From Halioxenophilus aromaticivorans (GTDB taxonomy: Bacteria; Pseudomonadota; Gammaproteobacteria; Pseudomonadales; Cellvibrionaceae): DNA of 64,000 bases. The notes under the pieces are model-generated. The model did not search any database. It had not been told where the DNA came from and saw only the letters and a program-made list of their open reading frames with translations. The stretch spans positions 1,736,001 to 1,800,000 of the forward strand of contig NZ_AP031496.1 of the NCBI RefSeq assembly GCF_042850945.1. Direction: 5' to 3'. The position numbers were made by a program, and so were the translations under genes. Positions 8,892-16,922 of the stretch are shown here, in pieces. Every line of letters begins with the position of its first letter. Within the stretch, counting starts at the first letter, position 1.

Positions 8892-9650
8892 ATGGATGTG
8901 AGTTTGTGGTTGTCGGCCCTGGGGCTGGGTTTTTTTGGCAGTGCCCACTGCATTGCTATGTGTGGTGGTATCTGCAGTGCATTAAGTTTTGCCCTGCCAG
9001 CAGGCCGGCCGGGATTGCGGTTGATTATTTTATTGGGCTACAACACCGGCCGCATTGCCAGCTACGTGTTTATGGCGCTGGCGCTAAGTGCGCTGGCGGC
9101 GTGGTTTGCTCAGCATTTAGAGCCGCAAGCCAGCCGTCGGTATTTGATTGGCTTGCGCATTATTGCTGGTGTTTTGTTAATTGCCATGGGGTTGTACCTA
9201 GCCAGTTGGTGGCTGGGTATACAACACCTTGAGCGAGCCGGGCAGCGGCTGTGGAGTGTGTTTAAACCGTTGGCGCAACGGCTAACGCCGGTTCATACGC
9301 TGCCGAAAGCGGTGCTGTTTGGCGCTATCTGGGGGTGGTTGCCCTGTGGTTTGGTGTACAGTGCACTGGCCTTGGCGGTAAGCCAGGCGTCGCCGGCGGC
9401 GGCAGGGTTAACCATGTTTGCCTTTGGCCTGGGAACCCTGCCGGCTTTGTTGGCCACCGGCTTGTTGGCCAGCCGGCTGCAAGCGGTACTCAATCATCGC
9501 CGTTTAAAGCAGCTATTTGCGGTGTTACTGATTGCTTTTGGTGTGTGGACGTTGGTGTATGCCACCGGGCATACCGACCACAGCGGCCACGGTGATCACT
9601 CCACCGAGCCAAACTCAGCGCCAGAACAACCGCACCACCATCATCACTGA
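8892..9650 (+). CDS. TauE/SafE-family membrane protein with His-rich tail
   Basis: A 252-residue inner-membrane protein with six or so hydrophobic segments, belonging to the SafE/TauE-like family often found directly after ccoS. The start contains SAHCIAMCGG, a Cys/His motif of this subgroup, and a later GWLPCGLVYSAL. The C-terminal 25 residues are packed with His (HTDHSGHGDHS and a final run of six His), which suggests metal binding. Its position in the cbb3 maturation block and the His-rich tail point to a role in copper handling; the substrate is not known from sequence. Confidence 0.85.
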   Translation: MDVSLWLSALGLGFFGSAHCIAMCGGICSALSFALPAGRPGLRLIILLGYNTGRIASYVFMALALSALAAWFAQHLEPQASRRYLIGLRIIAGVLLIAMGLYLASWWLGIQHLERAGQRLWSVFKPLAQRLTPVHTLPKAVLFGAIWGWLPCGLVYSALALAVSQASPAAAGLTMFAFGLGTLPALLATGLLASRLQAVLNHRRLKQLFAVLLIAFGVWTLVYATGHTDHSGHGDHSTEPNSAPEQPHHHHH

Positions 9651-9659
9651 GGAGCGACC

Positions 9660-10061
9660 ATGGCGATTAAAATTACCGGGACCATTGCCGGCTTTGCGGT
9701 TGACCTAACCCTGGAGGGCGTCGACAAGCGGTCTTTGGTTGATATAGCCGCAAGCCTGGGGGAAGGTATTAGCCAAGTTAAGACGACTTCTGAGGCATCG
9801 CTCGATGAACAAGAAACCGCCCCTCAGACGCCGGTGAGCACCACCACAATGGGTAGTGAAAAAGCTCGGCAAATGGCTCTGGCGCACATTAATGTACAGG
9901 GCGAGATCAGCTCCTGTGATTTAATTAATTATTTATCGGCTAACGGTATTTCCGATGGCGCGATAAAGCGCGCGCTTCTTTTACTACGCCAGGGCGGTGA
10001 AGTCGACACAGCCCACGCCGACAGCGGCCAGCAGCGAATTTATAAATCTCGTTCTGTCTAG
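9660..10061 (+). CDS. Small protein with winged-helix-like C-terminus
   Basis: A 133-residue soluble protein of unknown function. The first 45 residues are beta-rich; a linker rich in Thr, Ser and Glu follows; the last 65 residues (from EKARQMALAHINVQGEISS) predict as a winged helix with a helix at NYLSANGISDGAIKRALLLL and a wing at GGEVDTAH. The ATG has GGAG six bases upstream and lies 9 bp after the His-rich membrane protein, so it is probably the last gene of the cco accessory group. I do not recognise a named family. Confidence 0.7.
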   Translation: MAIKITGTIAGFAVDLTLEGVDKRSLVDIAASLGEGISQVKTTSEASLDEQETAPQTPVSTTTMGSEKARQMALAHINVQGEISSCDLINYLSANGISDGAIKRALLLLRQGGEVDTAHADSGQQRIYKSRSV

Positions 10062-10392
10062 CGTAGAACTGCATTGTTAAACTCTATGGCCGCCCGGCGG
10101 TGGATACTAACAGGCTGGTAGTTAATTACGTCTGAGAATCACTTTTCTATGCGCGCACAAATGCGTCAACTTCACTACGATACAACGTAAATACCCACTT
10201 AGTTAATATATTCATTACTGATCGGTTTCAATGCCTGTAACCAACTGGTATAAAGCTTCCGTTTGGCTGGCCTGGGGGTTTCGCGAGCTTAAGGATGAAA
10301 CCGATGCCATTTAAACGCCGTGAATAACGTAAGACCTATAGGTTGGTAAGCGCTTGCTTGGTGACGGGCGGGAATGACTGTGGAGAAGTGGC
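10062..10392. other. Intergenic stretch, no gene seen
   Basis: About 330 bases without a plausible reading frame, hairpin terminator or recognisable operator. It separates the cco accessory genes from the DJ-1-like gene and presumably holds the latter's promoter. Confidence 0.5.
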
Positions 10393-10977
10393 ATGCACAT
10401 AGGGATATTTATTTATGCAGAGGCGGAAGTGCTGGATTTCTCCGGCCCGTTTGAGATTTTTACCACGGCCAATCGTCTGCTAGACACACCTTTGTTTGAG
10501 GTGTCCCTTATTGCCAAGCAGGCGGGTGTTGTGCCAACCCGAGGCGGCTTTAATGTTGTGGCCGACTACGGCATCGATAATCACCCGTCGTTTGATTTAC
10601 TGATTGTTGTTGGCGGTTACCACAACGACGTAATGGCCGATGCCGAAATTATTGGCTGGTTGAGCGCCCAGGCGCACACAGTTCCATTGCTGAGTTCAGT
10701 TTGTACCGGTGTCTTTTTGTGGGCTGCCACAGGGATTTTAGATGGCAAAGACGTTACCACTCATCACCAAGATATGGCCGACTTGAGTGCAAGTTTTCCC
10801 GCATTGAATGTGGTGCCGGGTAAGCGCTGGGTAGAACACGATAATTTTATCAGCAGCGCTGGCATATCTGCGGGTATGGATATGAGCCTGCGTTGGTTAG
10901 AGAAATTGCACAGTGATGAGTTGGCTCGCAAAACTGCAAAGCAAATGGAAGTGCGCAGTCAATACTCCAGCTTTTAG
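10393..10977 (+). CDS. DJ-1/PfpI family protein
   Basis: A 194-residue single-domain protein of the DJ-1/PfpI glutamine-amidotransferase-like fold. The nucleophile elbow with its Cys is SSVCTGVFLWAATGIL (about residue 99), followed by a His-rich strand GKDVTTHHQDM. The N-terminus (IFIYAEAEVLDFSGPFEIF) has the acidic residue typical of the family. Relatives include isonitrile hydratases and the sensor half of GATase-AraC regulators, but no HTH domain is present here. A precise substrate cannot be named. Confidence 0.88.
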   Translation: MHIGIFIYAEAEVLDFSGPFEIFTTANRLLDTPLFEVSLIAKQAGVVPTRGGFNVVADYGIDNHPSFDLLIVVGGYHNDVMADAEIIGWLSAQAHTVPLLSSVCTGVFLWAATGILDGKDVTTHHQDMADLSASFPALNVVPGKRWVEHDNFISSAGISAGMDMSLRWLEKLHSDELARKTAKQMEVRSQYSSF

Positions 10978-11253
10978 TGTGCTGTGTACTCAAGCGTTAA
11001 AAATGTTTATTAATAATAACTGCCCGCCATTTGAGAGTGATTTTAGGATTCTTAGATTAAAACTCGTCCTCAAGACCTTTCTAGGTTTGTTAACTTATTC
11101 ACTTTTTCGCCGGGTTAGAAGCCACCGCTTAATTTTTCACGATTTAATAAATCCGGTAGTTGAGCGTACTTATCGGTTGAAACGAACCTTCAAATTGTAT
11201 AGATTGCTCCGCCAGCATCGAAGGCGATGCACTAAACAAACTGAGGTTTTTCG

Positions 11254-12519
11254 ATGGTATTCCCTGGCGATAGGGCGTCTACCTCTTCGGGCATTAACAA
11301 AGATTCGCTAACCAACAAGCGCAGCTCAGCCGATGATCTGGCTTTGGCGAAAGAACTGACTTCCTTAATTGAGCAAGCCGCGGGCTATAGCGATGTCGGC
11401 GAGGGAGTTACACGTTTAGGCTTAAGCCGTGCCCATCGTCACTTTTTAGATTGGCTGCAAAAACTCAGTTCCGATTGTGGTTACGAGTTTTCTATTGATC
11501 ACAGCGGCAATGCCCGCATAAAAAAATACGCGGTAAAAGCCAGCGCCGGCACCTTGTTGTTCGGTGGTCACCAAGACAGTGCCATCAACGGCTGCCGCCA
11601 TGCGGGAATTTTAGGGGTTTTGTTGCCCTTGTTAGCGTTTAAAAACGCTCAATCGTTACCCGTGCACATAGAAATTATTGCCCTGGCAGATGGCCTCGGT
11701 GCTCGCTTTAACTCAACCTTGCTGTCGGCATCTGTGTTAGCTGGCAACGACATTGCCTCCAGTTTTAAGCGTATCGATGATGCTGGCATATCCTACAGCA
11801 ACGCCTTAAAGAGCTTTGGTTGCAATCCCCCGCGGCCAGATAAATGGGTGTTGGCCAAAGACAGGTACCTCGGATTTATTGAGATTGACATCGAGCAGCA
11901 TTCGATGTTGCAGAACATGAACTTGCCTGTTGCATTGGTCGGCTCAATTACCGGTATCGAGCGGTTTTCAATAACGGTTAGCCACAGCACCGCCAACTCG
12001 GCTTCACGCCAGGATGCGCTTACTGCCGCGGCGGGGGTTATCGCTTGGTTGGATCAGTTGTGCGAAGGCATGGCGCAGCTGGAGTATGTGGCCGGTAAAT
12101 GGGAAGTAAAACCCAATACCGTTAATATCGCTCCTAAATCGGTTTCAATGATGGTGGAGCTGCGTTCACCCAACCCAGGAGTGCAGGCGCAAGTGCGGCA
12201 GGGTTTTGAAGAACACCTGAATGCGATACCCGGTTTAGCGTACGAGTGCGTGTATTCCAACCAAGGCGTGGATTGTGATCAGGCGTTAACGGATAAAGTC
12301 GGTAGTGCCATTGCCGAGGTAGCCGATGCGCATCATATTTTATTCAGCGCAGGCGCTCACGCCTGTTTAGAATTGGCAAGTGTTCTGCCTTCGACGGTGC
12401 TGTTGTTAAGAGCGAGAGAGGATGAGCTCTGCGGCTGGCAGGTAGACGAACAGGATTGTGCGATGTCGTTGGCAATTCTAAAAAAAATTCCACAGCTGTG
12501 TGCAAACGACGACCGTTAG
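11254..12519 (+). CDS. M20/hydantoinase-carbamoylase-like protein, probable pseudoenzyme
   Basis: A 421-residue protein with the layout of the AllC/N-carbamoyl-amino-acid hydrolase branch of family M20: VTRLGLSRAHRHFLDWL, GGHQDSAINGCRHAG, LADGLGARF, then a dimerisation domain and a catalytic domain. The metal ligands of that family are mostly lost. The first His (H106) remains, but the Asp of the (Y/F)DG motif is A117, the Glu pair is G147-L148, the His of HxEQG is D211, and the C-terminal Ser-His is gone. The fold seems preserved while catalysis is doubtful. It starts at ATG with GAGG eight bases upstream. No partner gene explains its role. Confidence 0.8.
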   Translation: MVFPGDRASTSSGINKDSLTNKRSSADDLALAKELTSLIEQAAGYSDVGEGVTRLGLSRAHRHFLDWLQKLSSDCGYEFSIDHSGNARIKKYAVKASAGTLLFGGHQDSAINGCRHAGILGVLLPLLAFKNAQSLPVHIEIIALADGLGARFNSTLLSASVLAGNDIASSFKRIDDAGISYSNALKSFGCNPPRPDKWVLAKDRYLGFIEIDIEQHSMLQNMNLPVALVGSITGIERFSITVSHSTANSASRQDALTAAAGVIAWLDQLCEGMAQLEYVAGKWEVKPNTVNIAPKSVSMMVELRSPNPGVQAQVRQGFEEHLNAIPGLAYECVYSNQGVDCDQALTDKVGSAIAEVADAHHILFSAGAHACLELASVLPSTVLLLRAREDELCGWQVDEQDCAMSLAILKKIPQLCANDDR

Positions 12520-12829
12520 CAGAGTTTTTTGATAAAAATTTTAATCTTAAGCATACTCGCCCACAGTATTACCAAGGCGTAGGTCGACTGTAGTGGGTGC
12601 TGGAGCAGTATTGATTTCTGGCAACCAAGGTAAGGTAACTAGGGCGGGGCAATGTTTATGTAGTAACTAGCCTAAGTAAGAGCCTGGTTTTCTAAGCCTA
12701 GGGTGGATGCACGAGAGGGAAGTTGGTAGGGGTACATAGCGCGGTTTTATAACATAGCTTAGGGAAAGCACTTTCGAAACGCAAATAAAATTTTTTGGCG
12801 TGTTGCGGTTTTTAGGGTGCGCAGTTAAA
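12520..12829. other. Intergenic stretch, no gene seen
   Basis: Some 310 bases between the M20-like gene and the CsbD terminator. No reading frame with a ribosome site, no repeat and no RNA gene could be supported. Confidence 0.5.
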
Positions 12830-12852
12830 AGGGTGGGGGCGTTTGCCCCCAA
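12826..12852 (-). terminator. Terminator of the CsbD-like gene
   Basis: Read on the minus strand, GGGGGC-AAAC-GCCCCC forms a stem just after the csbD-like stop codon, followed by ACCC and TTTTAA. The stem is strong but the T-run is short. Confidence 0.75.
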
Positions 12853-12860
12853 CGACCGAC

Positions 12861-13058
12861 CTAGTGTTTATTAGTCAGACGGTCCCACTCTTCTTTAGCT
12901 TCGTCTTTGCTTTTACCGTAGCGCTCTTGCATTTTTCCCTCGAACTTCTCACGGTTACCTGCTATTTCGTCGAGCTCGTCGTCGGTGAGTTTACCCCACT
13001 GCTTGCGAACTTCACCTTTAAGTTGTTTCCACTTGCCTTCTGCAATATCACTATTCAT
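12861..13058 (-). CDS. CsbD family stress-response protein
   Basis: A 65-residue charged protein that matches CsbD/YjbJ-like proteins almost end to end: MNSDIAEGKWKQLKGEVRKQ, WGKLTDDELDEIAG and the closing KDEAKEEWDRL. CsbD members are abundant small proteins induced by general stress in several bacteria; their molecular role is unknown. The start has GAGGAGAACTCAA upstream on the minus strand, an excellent ribosome site. It is a single-gene unit with its own terminator. Confidence 0.92.
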   Translation of the reverse strand: MNSDIAEGKWKQLKGEVRKQWGKLTDDELDEIAGNREKFEGKMQERYGKSKDEAKEEWDRLTNKH

Positions 13059-13296
13059 TTGAGTTCTCCTCGAAAGATATAAATGAATTTTGTGTTTTTC
13101 GTTTACGAAGGTGTTGTTGCAGGCTTGGTGCCAACTTTTGATTTGCTCGCTATAAATGTCTTCAAGCCCCTGATTTTAGGGTGATTAGCTGTTTTAGCTC
13201 CATTTGAAGGTCAAGCTACTCCTACCAGCCATGCCTGCGTACTGGCAAAATGTGCAAAAACGGAGGAAGTTTATTTCACTTTTACAAATCAACCGA

Positions 13297-14316
13297 TTAA
13301 ATGCGTAAGGTCAGCCCTAGGGCGCCAAAGGCATCGCTTTCGTCTTGTTGCTCAAATTCTCTAGTGCGGATGACATTGGTTAGTGTAAAGCGCCAATCTC
13401 GCCAGCCAAATACAAAACCCATTTGTAAATCGCCTACCCATTCTCTTCTGTCCACACTGTGGCTTTCGCCATCGGTATTGCCGTCTAAAAACAGGGAGTG
13501 CTCAACGTAACGGCCAAAGGCTCCGGCAAAAAAGTACCAATAGGTGTCGCCATGGGGTTTAAAGTAATCACTGCCACTGGCACTGGGGCGGATCAGGGGA
13601 GGGCCGTAATCCGACGTAATTCTGTTGCCGATTCGCACTGTGAAACCCGTGCCGAGTAGGCGGGACGAGCTACCTAAAATGGCATTAATCTGAGGAATGA
13701 TGTCCATACGATCATTGAACACAGGCAGCATCCACTGTTTTTGAAATTGCACATCGAAGGTGGGTTCGTCGTGCAATTGGTGACGCCAACCGTTGGGGTC
13801 GCGAAACCCTAGGGCATTGTGAAAATTGGTTTGCACGGTATCGGCCAGCGAACTTGGCCCTACCCAGCCGAGAATAAATTGCACTTTTTCTAAGTGCCTA
13901 ACACTGCCTCGATAGGAGTCGGCGATAAGCCCGCTGCTTAAATACAACCATCCGGCGTAGGGGCGATCGTTGGGGATAAGTTCATAGGACTCTATGTCGT
14001 CGGGTGTGAATATTTTTTGCCCGAGTTTGGTTACCCAGCGCAGTTCTACCCCCGGTGGATCATAATTGAGCTCAGCGGCCACACGATTGAGCCAGCCGGG
14101 CATTTTAGTATCGCTAACGTAGGTGAATTCGGTACCGTGGGTGTAGTTATTATCGCCCCCGGTGCTGAACACATCGTTCTCAATACTGACCGAGAAAGAG
14201 CCTTTAGAATCCGCCGCCAGGCTGGTGCCTGCGCTACACAGCAGGCTCAAGCCCACAATTAAGGAGGCCGTAAAAGATAAGGAGGCCGTAAAAGATGAAG
14301 CAGATGCAGTGGTCAA
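13297..14316 (-). CDS. lpxR: LpxR-like lipid A deacylase (DUF2219)
   Basis: A 339-residue outer-membrane beta-barrel related to LpxR, which removes the 3'-acyloxyacyl group from lipid A. After a signal peptide ending near SAGTSLAAD, the mature N-terminus reads SVSIENDVFSTGGDNNYTHG, which holds the Asn-Asp pair and the nearby region required in LpxR. RPYAGWLYLSSG and the C-terminal strand ending in LTLRI fit the family. The signal peptide contains a perfect 18-bp tandem duplication (14261-14296) that repeats SFTASL. Activity is inferred by family. Confidence 0.85.
   Translation of the reverse strand: MTTASASSFTASLSFTASLIVGLSLLCSAGTSLAADSKGSFSVSIENDVFSTGGDNNYTHGTEFTYVSDTKMPGWLNRVAAELNYDPPGVELRWVTKLGQKIFTPDDIESYELIPNDRPYAGWLYLSSGLIADSYRGSVRHLEKVQFILGWVGPSSLADTVQTNFHNALGFRDPNGWRHQLHDEPTFDVQFQKQWMLPVFNDRMDIIPQINAILGSSSRLLGTGFTVRIGNRITSDYGPPLIRPSASGSDYFKPHGDTYWYFFAGAFGRYVEHSLFLDGNTDGESHSVDRREWVGDLQMGFVFGWRDWRFTLTNVIRTREFEQQDESDAFGALGLTLRI
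14261..14296. repeat. Perfect 18-bp tandem duplication in lpxR signal peptide
   Basis: AAGGAGGCCGTAAAAGAT occurs twice head to tail. The duplication is in frame and adds six residues to the signal peptide of the LpxR-like protein. Confidence 0.95.
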
Positions 14317-14377
14317 AAGTGTGTTCCTTTCTTATTAGTGGTGCTCGCGTTTGTGGTACTCGCGGGCGGTGCATGCA

Positions 14378-15763
14378 TTAGTGGCTTAGGTCGAACTCGG
14401 CGCCGGCTTGTTGGAGTTCTTGGCCGATTATTGACAGCGCAGTGCGCAGGTCGGTTCTGCTGGTGCTGCCGCCGACACAAAGTCGCAACGCTTGCCCGGC
14501 ATCACTGTGGCCCACAGCAAAGGCGGTTGATGGTTTGGTGTGTACCCCTTGGTTGCGTAGGCTTTGGCAAAACTCCTGCGCGCGGCGGGGCTCCGGTAAC
14601 GCCAGCCATACGTTAAAGCCATTGGTGCTGGCGGTGAAGGGCCAGCCTTGCAGTTGTTCTGCCAACATTCTATGGCGGGCGCCCAGCTCCCAGCGTTGTA
14701 ACTCCATAATGCGCTGGGCTGTGCCGTCGCTAATCCACCGGCTGGCGATCTCCACCATCAGCGGTGCCGGCATCCAGCAGCTAGCGCGCAAGGCTGCAGT
14801 TACCGCCCGCTTGAGTTTAGCCGGGGCCAATAAATAGCCCACCCTCAGCCCGCCAGCCAAGGCCTTTGAGGTGCTGCTCACGTAACAGGTAATGTCGCGG
14901 TGACTATTGACAAAACAAGGCAGGGTTTTGCTCATCAAGCAGCCTTGCACGTCGTCTTCAATAATGGTGACCTGGTGCAGCCGTGCCAGCTCGGCAATGG
15001 CATCAATTCTGGTTTGGCTCATTTGCTCACAACTGGGATTGTTACTGCGCGGGTTTAGGTAAACGGCGCGGGGTTGGTAGCGCTGACAGGCCAGCGCAAA
15101 AGACTGTTCGGTTATGCCTTGCTGATCGGTGTCTAAACCCACATGTCGCAGCCCCATTTGCTGGGCCAACTGGGAGAAACCAGGATAGGTGAGCTTGGGA
15201 GATAGGACGGTGTCCCCGGCTCGGCAGAGCGCCGCTACCGCACAATAAAAACCGTGTTGGCCGCCATTGGTAATCAGTAGGTTATCCACCTCCGGTGTTG
15301 CCACCCCGGTAATCGTCAGCCATTGCTCAGCGGCGGCGAGGTGCTGAGAAAAGCCGGCTCCGGCCTGGTACTGCAGCAGCGCTTTTAGCTGGTTGGGCTG
15401 GCAGGCCAGTTGGCTTAACTGGCTGGCCAGCAACGTGTTTTGGTCGACGTCTACGGCAAAGCTGTAGCTCAGGTCGATGGCATCTCCAGAATCTACGGTG
15501 CTGTCGAAATCGCTAATCGACACCTGTTTAACAAAAGTTCCGCTGCCCACTCGGCATTCAATCAGCTTTTGCTTCTCTGCCTCGGCGTAGGCTCGGGTGA
15601 CCGTACCTACGGTGACCCCCAGCAAATCCGCCAGGGCGCGCTGGGTGGGAAGCTTATGGCCAGGGGGCAGTTGGCCCTGGTCCACCGCCTGGGCGATGGC
15701 CTCTGCCAGGGCTTTGTATTTTGGCAGGGCCGGGTTTAGCGAGGAAGGAGTCCATATTGTCAT
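14378..15763 (-). CDS. MocR-type transcriptional regulator (GntR HTH + aminotransferase domain)
   Basis: A 461-residue fusion of an N-terminal GntR winged helix (about residues 12-78, with LPTQRALADLLGVTVGTVTRAYAEAE) and a fold-type I aminotransferase domain that binds PLP. The PLP lysine lies in SSTSKALAGGLRVGYLLAP, and the Asp and Tyr of EDDVQGC and YVSSTSK segments fit the fold. MocR proteins sense PLP or amino compounds and usually control a neighbouring gene. The divergent phzF-like gene 173 bp away is the likely target. Confidence 0.93.
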   Translation of the reverse strand: MTIWTPSSLNPALPKYKALAEAIAQAVDQGQLPPGHKLPTQRALADLLGVTVGTVTRAYAEAEKQKLIECRVGSGTFVKQVSISDFDSTVDSGDAIDLSYSFAVDVDQNTLLASQLSQLACQPNQLKALLQYQAGAGFSQHLAAAEQWLTITGVATPEVDNLLITNGGQHGFYCAVAALCRAGDTVLSPKLTYPGFSQLAQQMGLRHVGLDTDQQGITEQSFALACQRYQPRAVYLNPRSNNPSCEQMSQTRIDAIAELARLHQVTIIEDDVQGCLMSKTLPCFVNSHRDITCYVSSTSKALAGGLRVGYLLAPAKLKRAVTAALRASCWMPAPLMVEIASRWISDGTAQRIMELQRWELGARHRMLAEQLQGWPFTASTNGFNVWLALPEPRRAQEFCQSLRNQGVHTKPSTAFAVGHSDAGQALRLCVGGSTSRTDLRTALSIIGQELQQAGAEFDLSH

Positions 15764-15936
15764 GGTGACAAAAATCTCATTGACGACTGATTGTATCTAA
15801 TTAAACTGCTAATTGTTTTCCTATTGTAACCCTTTGTTGGTGCTTTGTCGGTATCTTGTGGCGTGCAGCCGGGCCGAGAGTGGCCTGAGGAATCGACGTA
15901 AGCATCTTTCTGAACTGCTACACAGGAGTCGAGCAG

Positions 15937-16716
15937 GTGACCTTATCGCTTTATCAAGTGGATGCTTTTGCATCGCGACCCTTTAGTGGCAACCCAGCGG
16001 CGGTGGTGCTGTTGGAAAAACCGTTGCCAGATTCAACACTGCAAGCCATAGCCGCGGAAAATAACTTGTCCGAAACCGCTTATTTGCTGCCGGAAAAAAA
16101 CGGCTACGGTTTGCGTTGGTTTACACCCACCATAGAGATGGATCTCTGTGGCCACGCCACCTTGGCCAGTGCCCACGTGCTCTTTTCCGAGGGGATTTGG
16201 CAGAAGGACAGCGTCGAATTCTTCACTCGCAGCGGAACGTTAACGGTAAAACCCAGTTCACAGGGCTATGAAATGGATTTTCCTTTGCGCGTGGGCGAGC
16301 CCTGTGATTTGCCGGCTGAGGTAGCTCGGCGTCTGCCAGTAACGCCGCTGCATGTTGATAAATTCGCTGAGGACTACCTCGTCGTGGTGGACGAAGCCAC
16401 TGTGATGGACTTTGAGCAAAACTTTATCGACTTGCCCGGGGCTGGCGGCGTTATTCTCACCGCCCAAAGCAGCGGTGACCACGACATTGTTTCTAGGTTT
16501 TTCTGTTTTCGCGATCTGGGCATCGTTGAAGATCCCGTTACCGGTTCCATCCATTGCCAATTGGCCAGCTACTGGGGGCCGGCGCTTGCCAAACAGGCGT
16601 TGATTGCGCGTCAAGCCTCGGTTCGCGGTGGCGAACTGCACCTCCAGGTTGAAGGCCAAAGAGTCTTGATACGGGGGCAGGCTGTAACCTACCTCAAGGG
16701 CGACATTGTGGTTTGA
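15937..16716 (+). CDS. PhzF-family isomerase-like protein
   Basis: A 259-residue protein of the PhzF/diaminopimelate epimerase-like fold. Visible hallmarks are the opening YQVDAFASRPFSGNPAAVV, the catalytic Glu in NLSETAYLLP, the DLCGHATLASAHVLF motif and EDPVTGSIHCQLASYW near the C-terminus. PhzF itself isomerises trans-2,3-dihydro-3-hydroxyanthranilate, but no other phenazine genes are nearby, so the substrate here is unknown. The start is GTG with AGGAG about eight bases upstream. The divergent MocR gene is its probable regulator. Confidence 0.92.
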   Translation: MTLSLYQVDAFASRPFSGNPAAVVLLEKPLPDSTLQAIAAENNLSETAYLLPEKNGYGLRWFTPTIEMDLCGHATLASAHVLFSEGIWQKDSVEFFTRSGTLTVKPSSQGYEMDFPLRVGEPCDLPAEVARRLPVTPLHVDKFAEDYLVVVDEATVMDFEQNFIDLPGAGGVILTAQSSGDHDIVSRFFCFRDLGIVEDPVTGSIHCQLASYWGPALAKQALIARQASVRGGELHLQVEGQRVLIRGQAVTYLKGDIVV

Positions 16717-16755
16717 GGGCTTAAAAAGGGATCAACTTGTGGGGGGCTGAGGTTA

Positions 16756-16820
16756 TCGACAAAATTGTAACTTTTAGGCTCCTTACCAAGGTCACCCAGA
16801 CTTCATACCAATTTTGTCGA
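16756..16820. promoter_or_regulatory. Two inverted ACAAAATTG(T/G) motifs upstream of the sigma-54 activator gene
   Basis: TCGACAAAATTGTAA at 16756-16770 and TACCAATTTTGTCGA at 16806-16820 are near-copies in opposite orientation, 50 bp apart centre to centre. Related copies lie at 16856-16870 and 18895-18910. They are candidate binding sites for the DmpR-type activator. Confidence 0.65.
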
Positions 16821-16855
16821 TCTTAATACTCTTTGGGTAAGCGTGAGATTAATCT

Positions 16856-16885
16856 TTGACAAATTTGTAAAGAACGCGAAATAAT
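16856..16885 (+). promoter_or_regulatory. Putative sigma-70 promoter of the activator gene overlapping a regulator motif
   Basis: TTGACA (16856-16861) and AATAAT (16880-16885) are separated by 18 bases. The -35 hexamer is part of TTGACAAATTTGTAA (16856-16870), a third copy of the motif seen upstream and before the catabolic operon. This layout would allow autoregulation, as known for XylR at its own promoter. Confidence 0.6.
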
Positions 16886-16922
16886 CACGCCAAGCCAACG
16901 GTATTAAACAGATAATAACAAT

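Noticed and set aside
10913..11311. A 132-residue plus-strand frame overlapping the end of the DJ-1-like gene
   Set aside because: Basic, low-complexity product with no ribosome site or domain; it overlaps two better supported genes.
15937..16716. Phenazine biosynthesis locus
   Set aside because: Only a PhzF-like protein is present; no other phz genes are nearby, and PhzF relatives occur widely outside phenazine pathways.
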